Positions 28,881 to 36,480 of a stretch of DNA of 64,000 nucleotides are shown here, piece by piece; position 1 is the stretch's first letter, and every line of letters starts with the position of its first letter. The stretch is from the NCBI RefSeq assembly GCF_900111685.1, contig NZ_FOHX01000006.1, positions 310,001 through 374,000 of the forward strand, given 5' to 3'. The notes beneath the pieces were generated by a model that had not been told where the DNA came from, did no database searches, and saw nothing but the letters and a program-made list of their open reading frames with translations. This stretch comes from Nonomuraea wenchangensis. GTDB lineage: Bacteria > Actinomycetota > Actinomycetes > Streptosporangiales > Streptosporangiaceae. The position numbers were made by a program, and so were the translations under genes.

Positions 28881-28956
28881 GGCCACGCGAAAGCCGATAT
28901 GGCCTCTGCGCAGGCACTCTGTGACGAGGCTCACGGGCCGCGTCCGTGCCGCGAAC

Positions 28957-28971
28957 GGTATGCTGTAGGCA
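28957..28971. promoter_or_regulatory. Island motif, weak copy upstream of the GntR gene
   Basis: GGTATGCTGTAGGCA matches the sucC copy at 11 of 15 positions. It is 62 bp before the regulator's ATG, so autoregulation is plausible. Confidence 0.5.
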
Positions 28972-29032
28972 GTCGACCAAAAACAGCGAAACGCCCGAAC
29001 CCGTACGATACGCAGTTCCTGGAGAGGTGACC

Positions 29033-29767
29033 ATGTTGCTGTCGGAGCAGGCCGGTCAGCCGGCGGCCACCAAGATCCAGCGCCCCGCCACGCTGCGGGA
29101 GAGCGTCATCGAGGCCATCCAGGAGCTGATCGTCTCCGGCCAGCTCAAGCCCGGCCAGCACCTGGTCGAGAGCGAGCTGGCCGATCTCCTCGGCGTCTCC
29201 AGGCAGCCGGTCCGCGAGGCCCTCCAGCAGCTCAGCGGCGAGGGCTGGGTGGACCTGCACCCCGGCCAGGGCGCGTTCGTGCACGTGCCCACCGTGGAGG
29301 AGGCCGACCAGTTGCTCGCCGTCCGCGCGCTGCTGGAGACCGAGGCGGCGCGCCTCGCCGCCCTCCACGCCGGCGAGGACGGCGTGAAGCGGCTGCGCGA
29401 CCTCTGCGCCCGCGGCATCGCGGCCGTGCGCGCCGACGACGTGGACGCCGCCGTGGCCACCAACTCCGAGCTGCACGCCCTGGTGACCGCACTGTCCGGC
29501 AACAAGGTGCTGGCCGAGCTGACCAGCCAGGTGGCCAGGCGGGTGCGGTGGTACCACACGCCGGTGGCCCGCCAGCGCGGCATGGCCTCCTGGGAGGAGC
29601 ACACGAGCCTGATCGACGCCATCGAGGCCGGCGACGAGCGCCGCGCGGCGAAGGTCATGCGCGAGCACACCGAGCACACCCGCGTGTCCTACATGGAGCA
29701 GCGGGAGAAGGAGCCGGTCCAGCCCGCACCCAAGCCGGTGCGCCGGCGCCGCCGCACGGCCGGCTGA
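29033..29767 (+). CDS. GntR/FCD-family transcriptional regulator
   Basis: A protein of 244 aa; ATG 29033 follows GGAGAGG. The N-terminal winged helix is typical of GntR: LRESVIEAIQELIVSGQLKPGQHLVESELADLLGVSRQPVREALQQLSGEGWV. The C-terminal FCD ligand domain spans ~85-220, with metal-binding histidines likely in SELHALV and EEHTSLIDAI, then MREHTEHTR. FadR-type relatives bind short palindromes and are released by organic acids. It is the only DNA-binding gene in the island, so it is the candidate reader of the TCCATACnGTATGGA sites; the effector may be oxalate, oxalyl-CoA or glyoxylate (inference). Confidence 0.92.
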   Translation: MLLSEQAGQPAATKIQRPATLRESVIEAIQELIVSGQLKPGQHLVESELADLLGVSRQPVREALQQLSGEGWVDLHPGQGAFVHVPTVEEADQLLAVRALLETEAARLAALHAGEDGVKRLRDLCARGIAAVRADDVDAAVATNSELHALVTALSGNKVLAELTSQVARRVRWYHTPVARQRGMASWEEHTSLIDAIEAGDERRAAKVMREHTEHTRVSYMEQREKEPVQPAPKPVRRRRRTAG

Positions 29768-29851
29768 GTGCCGCTTGACCTGACGTTCACATCGCGACAC
29801 CCGCCCAGAAACACCTCCGGCGGAGGATGGGGCGGCACGGATGGGAGGTGC

Positions 29852-30040
29852 ATGACCATGAGAGCGTTCCTGCGCTTTCTCCTCACGGAACCGGCGGGCT
29901 CGCCGTCGGACGGCCGGGCGATCGGCCTCGGGCTGAGCACGGCCCTGCGCAGGCAGGGCTCGGCCGACGACGCCGAGCGCTACCTGCGGCTGTGGGCCGC
30001 CGCCGCCGGGCACGACGTCCACGAGAGCCCGCGGCACTGA
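29852..30040 (+). CDS. Small hypothetical protein
   Basis: A protein of 62 aa starting MTMRAFLRFLLTEPAGSPSDGRAIGLGLSTALRR, with the ribosome site GGGAGGTG before ATG 29852. It lies 84 bp after the regulator gene, directly before a terminator. No family is recognised. The Ala/Arg-rich C-terminal helix is amphipathic. Confidence 0.5.
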   Translation: MTMRAFLRFLLTEPAGSPSDGRAIGLGLSTALRRQGSADDAERYLRLWAAAAGHDVHESPRH

Positions 30041-30073
30041 GCCGCGGCGGAGGCGGCACGCCCCCGCCGCGGC
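30041..30073. terminator. Bidirectional terminator between small ORF and terC
   Basis: Perfect 10-bp arms GCCGCGGCGG (30041-30050) and CCGCCGCGGC (30064-30073), 13-base loop, between converging genes. Confidence 0.75.
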
Positions 30074-30077
30074 CGGA

Positions 30078-31058
30078 TCAGCGCCCCGACGCCTGCTCCA
30101 CCGTCTCCCGTTCCCTCGCTCTCCTCGCGTCGCGGGCCGACTTGACCAGGCTCAGCACCGTCGTCACCGCGAGGGTGCCGACGATGACGCCGAGGGAGAC
30201 CAGGATCGGCACCTCCGGCGCCCAGGGCACGCCGTCGTGGTGCAGCGCCTCCATGATGAGCTTCAGCCCGATGAAGGCGAGCACCACCGACAGCCCCTTG
30301 CTCAGGTAGACGAGCCGGTCGAGCAGCCCGCCGACGAGGAAGAAGAGCTGCCGCAGCCCCATGAGGGCGAAGGCGTTCGCGGTGAACACCAGATAGGGCT
30401 CCTTGGTGAGCCCGAAGATGGCCGGGATCGAGTCGAGCGCGAACAGCAGGTCGGTGGTCCCGATGGCGACCATCACGATCAGCATCGGGGTCACCAGCCT
30501 GCGCCCGTGGTGCACGGTGAGGCGGGCGCCGTGGTAGGTGTCCGTGGTCGGCAGCACCCGCCGTACGGTCCGCAGCGCCAGGTTCTCGGAGAACTCCGCC
30601 TCCTCCTCGTGTCCGATCAGCTTCCACGCCGTGTAGACGAGGAAGGCGCCGAACACGTAGAAGAGCCAGTCGAAGCGCTGGACGGCGCCCGCGCCGGCCG
30701 CGATGAACGCCCCGCGCATGACCAGCGCCAGCACGATGCCGATGAGCAGCACCTTCTGCCGGTACTCCCGCGGCACCCGGAACCTGCTCATGATCAGCAG
30801 GAACACGAAGAGGTTGTCCACGCTGAGCGAGTACTCGGTGATCCACCCGGCGAAGAACTCCCCGCCGTGCCCGGGGCCGGACAGCAGGAGCAGCCCGGCG
30901 CCGAAGGCCGCGGCCAGTCCGACGTAGAACGACACCCAGGCGACGCACTCGCGCATCGACGGCTCACGCGGGTTGCGGGACACCAGCCAGAAGTCGAACG
31001 CGAGGACCACGGCGAAGCCACCGATGGTGGCCGCCCAGATCCAGAAGGGCAGGTTCAC
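30078..31058 (-). CDS. TerC-family membrane protein
   Basis: A protein of 326 aa with about nine hydrophobic helices. The family signatures EYSLSVDNLFVFLLIMSRFRVP and TTDLLFALDSIPAIFGLT contain the membrane-embedded acidic residues thought to bind metal. TerC/Alx proteins are linked to Mn2+ export, metal homeostasis and metalation of exported proteins. It starts at GTG 31058, overlapping the stop of the gene before it, and is last in the oxc-frc operon. That links metal handling to oxalate use. Confidence 0.9.
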   Translation of the reverse strand: MNLPFWIWAATIGGFAVVLAFDFWLVSRNPREPSMRECVAWVSFYVGLAAAFGAGLLLLSGPGHGGEFFAGWITEYSLSVDNLFVFLLIMSRFRVPREYRQKVLLIGIVLALVMRGAFIAAGAGAVQRFDWLFYVFGAFLVYTAWKLIGHEEEAEFSENLALRTVRRVLPTTDTYHGARLTVHHGRRLVTPMLIVMVAIGTTDLLFALDSIPAIFGLTKEPYLVFTANAFALMGLRQLFFLVGGLLDRLVYLSKGLSVVLAFIGLKLIMEALHHDGVPWAPEVPILVSLGVIVGTLAVTTVLSLVKSARDARRARERETVEQASGR

Positions 31059-31546
31059 CGCCTGCTTCCCTTCTTTCCTGCACGCAGCGTCGTGGCGTAC
31101 CTGACGTAGACGGCGAGCAGCTCGGCCGCCAGCGGGTTGACGGCCGCGCGGTGCGACAGCCAGTACGGCATGAACCGCTCGTGCAGCCAGACGAAGCCGA
31201 TGGCGAAGCCGAGGCCCACCATGGCCTGGTAGGCGAGGAAGGGAAGCACGCCGTCGTTCATACCCACCCCCGCCACGCTCTCCTGGAGCAGCCGGGACAG
31301 CGGGAAGGCCGCCATCCAGTAGAGGCCGGCCGGCCCGAAGGTGCCGGGCCGGAGCACGCCGTGGCCGACGAGCACGCCGAACAGCCCGCCGAAGAGGGCG
31401 AGCGGCGCGGCCAGCGCCAGGGCCGCCTGCGCGGCCAGTCCGGTGGGCGCCCCCGCGAAGAGGGTCAGCCCACCGGCCATGGCGCCGGCGACGGCTCCGA
31501 TGGACGCCCCTGGCAGGGCGAGCTCGAAACTGTGCCGTCGCTCCAT
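31055..31546 (-). CDS. Small four-helix membrane protein
   Basis: A protein of 163 aa whose ATG at 31546 overlaps the transporter stop as ATGA, so translation is coupled. Hydrophobic segments lie near residues 12-32, 40-66, 74-92 and 104-122; the C-terminus is basic (RAGKKGSRR). I do not recognise the family. Its fixed position between an Nramp-related transporter and TerC suggests an accessory membrane subunit. Confidence 0.7.
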   Translation of the reverse strand: MERRHSFELALPGASIGAVAGAMAGGLTLFAGAPTGLAAQAALALAAPLALFGGLFGVLVGHGVLRPGTFGPAGLYWMAAFPLSRLLQESVAGVGMNDGVLPFLAYQAMVGLGFAIGFVWLHERFMPYWLSHRAAVNPLAAELLAVYVRYATTLRAGKKGSRR

Positions 31547-33036
31547 CAGCCCACGACCACGCCGTAGGCGAAGAGGCTGTAGAACAGCATGCCGAGGTAG
31601 AACACCGCGCCGAAGCCGATGATCACGTTCGACCACCACCTGGGCCTGATCGGCTTGGGCAGCATGCGGTTGTTGACCAGCAGCAGCGTCACGCAGTACG
31701 CGCCCATCGCGAACGTCGACAGGAACGCCAGCGTGTCCAGGATCCCGCTCGGCCCGTCGGCGGGGCCGAAGAGCAGGATCAGGATCCCGAAGAGGATCAC
31801 TCCCCACAGGAAGATCGCGTACAGCTTGGACATGCCCAGCTTCTTCGCGCCGGGGATGAAGTGGAAGGTCATGTCCGCCTGGCCGCGCGAGAACGAGTCG
31901 AACAGGCCGAGTGTCGCGTTCAGGCCGATCAGCGCGATGAACCCGAGGAACACGACCCCGAGAACCGAACTGCCCGCCGAGGAGACGGCGTTGGACATCG
32001 CGGTCAGCGCCACCTCTCGGTCGTCGCCCTGAATGACCTGCCGCACGCCCGGGTCGATCCGCACCGCCGCCTGCGCGATCACCGTGAAGGAGATCGTGAC
32101 CAGCATGGTGATGCCCCAGAACAGCAGCAGCGCGTCGAAGGTGACCCAGCGCCGCCAGCCCTTCCACTTCGCCATCTCGGCCGGGTCGGAGGTGTCGAAC
32201 ATGAACCCGCGGGCGGGCCGCTCCTCCTCCTCGCCGGCGTGCCGCAGGCCGCGGATCTGCGGCTGGTGCGCGCCCATGCCGGCCCCGGAGTCACGCAGGT
32301 GCAGGGTGTACCACATCTGCTGCATGCCGGACGGCCCGGCGAACGCGCACGCCCCGACGATGACCGGGAACCACGCCGCCGACATCGCCTGCGGCGGCAG
32401 GTAGCCGAAGGAGAACATGCCGGTGATCGTGGTCACCACGTCGCTCCAGGAGCCGACCATGGCCGCGACCACGGCCGTGCCGAGCACGAGCGCGCCGATG
32501 AGCAGCGACAGCACGTTCTCCAGGAGGTTGTAGATCACCTTGGCGAGGGTGAAGACCACGCCGACGAGGATCAGCCCCGCGATCGCGGTCACCATCCACG
32601 GTATGCCGGTGATCTCCTCGAACGCCGCCGCCCCCGCCGACAGGTGCCCCGGCCAGATGTAGACCGCGACGGCGACGACGAAGAAGAACCACATCAGCGG
32701 CTTGAACACGCGGGCCGCGCCGGAGAAGATGCTCTCCCCTGTGGCCATGGCGTAACGCGCCATCTCCAGCATGACCACGGCCTGCAGGGTCACGCCGATC
32801 AGGAACAGCCACCTGATCTCCGGCCCGAACAGCAGCACCAGGCGGGGCCACATGTACGACTCGCCCATGCCGACGCCGAGCGCGACCAGGAAGACCGTCG
32901 GCCCGAGCAGGTGCACCGAGGGCGGCGCGTCGGGGAGCTTCCTGATGGGCATCGGCTCCAGCCGGCCCGCTTTCCATACTCGTTGATCCTCGACCGGCGG
33001 CGTGGCCGTCGCCGGTGGTGTGTTCGATGTGTCCAC
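31546..33036 (-). CDS. Nramp-related transporter lacking the usual metal-site motif
   Basis: A protein of 496 aa with about eleven membrane helices, starting at GTG 33036 behind AGGAGG. The general pattern is Nramp/APC-like: LEMARYAMATGESI, a long hydrophobic array, and a charged cytoplasmic insertion near 255-285. In Nramp metal carriers helix 1 carries DPGN and helix 6 carries an A-x-x-M pair. Here the helix 1 region reads ALGVGMGESYMWP (residues 53-64) and helix 6 reads ACAFAGPSGMQQMW. Classical Mn2+/Fe2+ transport is therefore doubtful. It lies 80 bp after the acyl-CoA synthetase gene in the oxc operon. Confidence 0.75.
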   Translation of the reverse strand: MDTSNTPPATATPPVEDQRVWKAGRLEPMPIRKLPDAPPSVHLLGPTVFLVALGVGMGESYMWPRLVLLFGPEIRWLFLIGVTLQAVVMLEMARYAMATGESIFSGAARVFKPLMWFFFVVAVAVYIWPGHLSAGAAAFEEITGIPWMVTAIAGLILVGVVFTLAKVIYNLLENVLSLLIGALVLGTAVVAAMVGSWSDVVTTITGMFSFGYLPPQAMSAAWFPVIVGACAFAGPSGMQQMWYTLHLRDSGAGMGAHQPQIRGLRHAGEEEERPARGFMFDTSDPAEMAKWKGWRRWVTFDALLLFWGITMLVTISFTVIAQAAVRIDPGVRQVIQGDDREVALTAMSNAVSSAGSSVLGVVFLGFIALIGLNATLGLFDSFSRGQADMTFHFIPGAKKLGMSKLYAIFLWGVILFGILILLFGPADGPSGILDTLAFLSTFAMGAYCVTLLLVNNRMLPKPIRPRWWSNVIIGFGAVFYLGMLFYSLFAYGVVVG

Positions 33037-33116
33037 CTACGGACCTCCTGGGGGGTGTGTTGCCTTCCTCGTGCGCCCCGATCTAGCCCCCTCGCCTCGT
33101 CCTGCTCCGCCTGGCT

Positions 33117-35231
33117 CTAGCGCAGCAGTCCGGCGGCCCTGGCCCAGCGGTACTTGGCGCCGAGGACCGCGACGGGCTTCTCCGTCGTGTACGGGTACGC
33201 GACCACGCCGTGCTGGAACAGGTACTCGCTGGCCTCCTCCACCTCGGTGTCCCCTGCCAGGGACGCCACGACGGGCTTGACGTTGCCCTTCTCCCTCTCC
33301 TCCGCCACCACCCGCGCGACGAGCTCGGCGAAGACCATCGGCGGCGTCACGATCGTGTGCCAGTAGCCGAGGACGAGCGCGTGGACGCGGTCGTCGCCGA
33401 GGCCGAGGCGGATCGTGTTCTCGTAGGTCGCGGGCGGTTCGCCGCCGGTGATGTCGATGGGGTTGCCGGCCGCGCCGAACGGCGGGATGTACGCGCGGAA
33501 CGCGGCGTCGAGGTCGGGCGGGATCTCCATGAGCGTCAGTCCGGCGTCCACGCAGGCGTCGGAGAGCAGCACGCCGGAGCCGCCCGCCCCGGTGATGATG
33601 ACGACGTTCTCGCCCTGGGGCGCGGGCATGAGGGGCAGCGCGCGGGCGTACTCCAGCATGTCGTTGAGCCCGGGGGCGCGGACCACGCCGGCCTGGCGCA
33701 GGATGTCGTCGTAGACCTTGTCGTCGCCGGCGAGGGCGCCGGTGTGCGAGCCGGCGGCCCGCGCGCCCATCGCGGTGCGCCCGGCCTTGAGCACGATGAC
33801 CGGCTTCTGCCTGACCACGCGGCGGGCGGCGTCGACGAAGCCGCGCCCGTCCTTGAGGTCCTCCAGGTGCATGGCCACGGCCTTGGTGTTGTCGTCCTGC
33901 TCGAAGAAGGTCAGCAGGTCGTCCTCGTCCACGTCGGCCTTGTTGCCGACGCCGACGATGGCGGACACGCCCATCCTGGTCGTCCGGCTGAAGCCCAGGA
34001 TGGCCATCCCGATGCCGCCGCTCTGCGAGGTCAGCGCGACGCTGCCGCGCACGTCGTAGGGGGTGCAGAAGGTGGCGCAGAGGTTCTCGGGCGTGTAGTA
34101 GTAGCCGTAGATGTTGGGGCCGAGCATGCGCACGCCGTGCCGCCTGGCGATCTCGACGATCTCCTGCTGCCCCTCGACGTTGCCGGTCTCGGCGAACCCG
34201 GACGGGATCATCACCGCCCCGGCCACGCCCTTCTCCCCTGCCTCCTCCAGCGCGGCGGCGACGAACTTGGCGGGGATGGCGAAGACCGCCACGTCCACGT
34301 CGCCGGGCACGTCGGCGACGCTCTTGTACGCCGGCAGCCCCATGATCTCGTCGGCCTTGGGGTTGATCGGCAGGATCCGGCCCCGGTAGCCGCCGTCGAT
34401 GAGGTTGCGCATGACCGAGTTGCCGATCTTGCCGGTCTCGGCGGAGGCGCCGATGACGGCCACGGAACGCGGTTTGAAGATGCGCGTCATCTGCCGCAGG
34501 ATCTCCTCCCTGGGCAGCCGGGTGACCTCCTCCGGCCGGTCGCCGACGAGGATCCGCACGTCGGCGGCCACGGCGCCCCGGGCGTCGGCGAAGACCGGGT
34601 TGAGGTCCACCTCGACGATCTCGGGATGGTCGGTGACCAGCCGGCCGACGCGCTCGATCAGCGCGGCCAGCGCCGCCCGGTCCACGGGCTCGGCCCCGCG
34701 GGCGCCGCGCAGCACCTCGGCCGCCCGGATGTCGTCCAGCATCGCGAGCGCGTCGTCGCCGGAGACCGGGGCGAGCCGGAAGGTCACGTCCTTCAGCACC
34801 TCGACCAGGACGCCGCCGAGGCCGAACGCGACGACCTTGCCGAACGTCGGGTCGGTGACCGCGCCCACGATCACCTCCAGGCCGCCGCCGACGAGCTGCT
34901 GCACCTGGACGCCGTCGATCCTGGCGTCGGGCGCGTGGGCGCGGACGCCCGCGAGGATCGTGTCGTAGCCCTGGCGTACCTCCTCGGGGGTGCGCAGGCC
35001 GACCAGCACGCCGCCCGCGTCCGTCTTGTGCAGGATGTCCGGCGAGACGATCTTCAGGACGACCGGCAGCCCGATCTTCCCGGCGAGCTCCGCCGCCTCC
35101 TCCGCCGAGCCGGCCAGCCCCTCGCCGGGCGTGGCGATGCCGTACGCCTCGCACAGCAGCCGGCCCTCGGGAGCCGTCAGCGCGGCGCGTCCCTCGGCGC
35201 GGGCCCGCTCGATCACTTGCCTGGGGTCCAT
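33117..35231 (-). CDS. ADP-forming acyl-CoA synthetase (fused ATP-grasp and CoA-binding subunits)
   Basis: A protein of 704 aa. Residues ~1-235 form the ATP-grasp part (VVLKIVSPDILHKTDAGGV, VVAFGLGGVLVEVLKDV, VEVDLNPVF). Residues ~250-380 form the CoA-binding part (FKPRSVAVIGAS, MLGPNIYGYYY). The ligase domain follows, with the phospho-histidine segment GSHTGALAGDD at His496. The order is beta-alpha, reversed from some acetate-CoA ligases. ATG 35231 adjoins the frc stop. Substrate is not predictable; an oxalate-CoA or other short acyl-CoA ligase feeding Frc and Oxc is likely from context. Confidence 0.85.
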   Translation of the reverse strand: MDPRQVIERARAEGRAALTAPEGRLLCEAYGIATPGEGLAGSAEEAAELAGKIGLPVVLKIVSPDILHKTDAGGVLVGLRTPEEVRQGYDTILAGVRAHAPDARIDGVQVQQLVGGGLEVIVGAVTDPTFGKVVAFGLGGVLVEVLKDVTFRLAPVSGDDALAMLDDIRAAEVLRGARGAEPVDRAALAALIERVGRLVTDHPEIVEVDLNPVFADARGAVAADVRILVGDRPEEVTRLPREEILRQMTRIFKPRSVAVIGASAETGKIGNSVMRNLIDGGYRGRILPINPKADEIMGLPAYKSVADVPGDVDVAVFAIPAKFVAAALEEAGEKGVAGAVMIPSGFAETGNVEGQQEIVEIARRHGVRMLGPNIYGYYYTPENLCATFCTPYDVRGSVALTSQSGGIGMAILGFSRTTRMGVSAIVGVGNKADVDEDDLLTFFEQDDNTKAVAMHLEDLKDGRGFVDAARRVVRQKPVIVLKAGRTAMGARAAGSHTGALAGDDKVYDDILRQAGVVRAPGLNDMLEYARALPLMPAPQGENVVIITGAGGSGVLLSDACVDAGLTLMEIPPDLDAAFRAYIPPFGAAGNPIDITGGEPPATYENTIRLGLGDDRVHALVLGYWHTIVTPPMVFAELVARVVAEEREKGNVKPVVASLAGDTEVEEASEYLFQHGVVAYPYTTEKPVAVLGAKYRWARAAGLLR

Positions 35232-36455
35232 TCAGATGACTCCGTTCGCCTTGAGCTCCGCCAGCTCCTCGGTGCCGACGCCGAGCCGGCCGTAGATCTC
35301 CTCGTTGTGCTCGCCGAGCAGCGGCGGGGTGCGGACCTCCACCGGCGAGTCGGACAGCTGCAACGGGCTGCCGACGGTGACGAAGTCGCCGCGCTCGGGA
35401 TGCGGGACCGTGACGACGATGCCCTCCTCGCGCAGGCTCTCGTCCTCCACCAGCTCCCTGGTGGACAGGATCGGCCCGCACGGGATGTTCGCGGCGTTGA
35501 GCCGGTCCAGGACCGTCCACTTGTCGTGGCGGATCGTCCACTCCTCGATGAGCTGGAACATCTTGTCCAGCTTGGACAGCCGGGCCTCCGGCGTCGCCCA
35601 CTCGGGGTCGTCGGCCAGCTCGGGCCGGCCGATGATGCCCGAGAGCGGCTGCCAGCCCACCGGCTGGACGATCACGTAGATGTAGTCGTTCGGGCCGCCG
35701 GGCGCGCAGCGCACCGCCCAGCCCGGCTGGCCGCCGCCGCTCGCGTTGCCCGAGCGCGGCACCTCGTCGCCGAACGTCCTGTTGGGGTACTCGCGCAGCG
35801 GGCCGTGCGCGAGGCGCTGCTGGTCGCGGAGCTTGACGCGGCACAGGTTCAGCACGGCGTGCTGCATGGCCACCTGCACGCGCTGCCCGCGCCCCGTCCG
35901 CTCGCGCTGGTAGAGGGCGGCCAGGATGCCGGAGACCGCGTGGATGCCGGTGCCCGAGTCGCCGATCTGGGCGCCGGTCGCGAGCGGCGGGCCGTCCTCG
36001 AAGCCGGTGGTGCTCATCGAGCCGCCCATCGCCTGGGCGATCACCTCGTACGCCTTGAACTTCGCGTACCGGCCGGTGCCGAAGCCCTTGATCGAGGCGT
36101 AGATCAGCCGCGGGTTGAGCTCCTGGAGCCGCTCCCACGGGAAGCCCATGCGGTCCACCGCGCCCGGCCCGAAGTTCTCCACCAGGACGTCGGCGTCCTT
36201 CACCAGCTCGGTGAAGAGCTGCTTGCCGCGCTCGCTCTTCATGTTGAGCGTGATGCTGCGCTTGTTGCAGTTGAGCATCGTGAAGTAGAGGCTGTCGACG
36301 CCCGGCACGTCGCGCAGCTGCTGCCGGGTGATGTCGCCGGTGGGGGCCTCCAGCTTGACCACGTCCGCGCCGAGCCAGGCGAGCAGCTGGGTGCACGACG
36401 GGCCGGACTGGACGTGCGTCATGTCGAGGATGCGGACGCCTTCGAGAGCCTTCAT
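35232..36455 (-). CDS. frc: Formyl-CoA:oxalate CoA-transferase
   Basis: A class III CoA-transferase of 407 aa that follows Oxalobacter Frc closely: DMTHVQSGPSCTQLLAWLGADVVKLE, VDSLYFTMLNCNKRSI, VENFGPGAVDRMGFPWE, AMQHAVLNLCRVKLRDQQRL, GNASGGGQPGW and IPCGPILSTREL. The catalytic aspartate is Asp166 in QIGDSGTG, and the glycine loop SGGGQ is kept. It moves CoA from formyl-CoA (or succinyl-CoA in relatives) to oxalate, giving oxalyl-CoA for Oxc. It lies 25 bp after oxc in the same operon. Confidence 0.93.
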   Translation of the reverse strand: MKALEGVRILDMTHVQSGPSCTQLLAWLGADVVKLEAPTGDITRQQLRDVPGVDSLYFTMLNCNKRSITLNMKSERGKQLFTELVKDADVLVENFGPGAVDRMGFPWERLQELNPRLIYASIKGFGTGRYAKFKAYEVIAQAMGGSMSTTGFEDGPPLATGAQIGDSGTGIHAVSGILAALYQRERTGRGQRVQVAMQHAVLNLCRVKLRDQQRLAHGPLREYPNRTFGDEVPRSGNASGGGQPGWAVRCAPGGPNDYIYVIVQPVGWQPLSGIIGRPELADDPEWATPEARLSKLDKMFQLIEEWTIRHDKWTVLDRLNAANIPCGPILSTRELVEDESLREEGIVVTVPHPERGDFVTVGSPLQLSDSPVEVRTPPLLGEHNEEIYGRLGVGTEELAELKANGVI

Positions 36456-36480
36456 CTGACCGCCCTTCGCTTATGAGCCG

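Noticed and set aside
28881..29032. Riboswitch or small RNA upstream of the GntR gene
   Set aside because: Only weak local hairpins are seen, with no recognisable aptamer; a promoter with an operator explains the region.
32971..32985. TTCCATACTCGTTGA as another island operator
   Set aside because: Only a half-site, and it lies inside the coding start of the Nramp-related gene.
33210..36476. A 1088-codon plus-strand frame opposite the CoA synthetase and frc
   Set aside because: It is the complement of two clear enzyme genes and is low in complexity.
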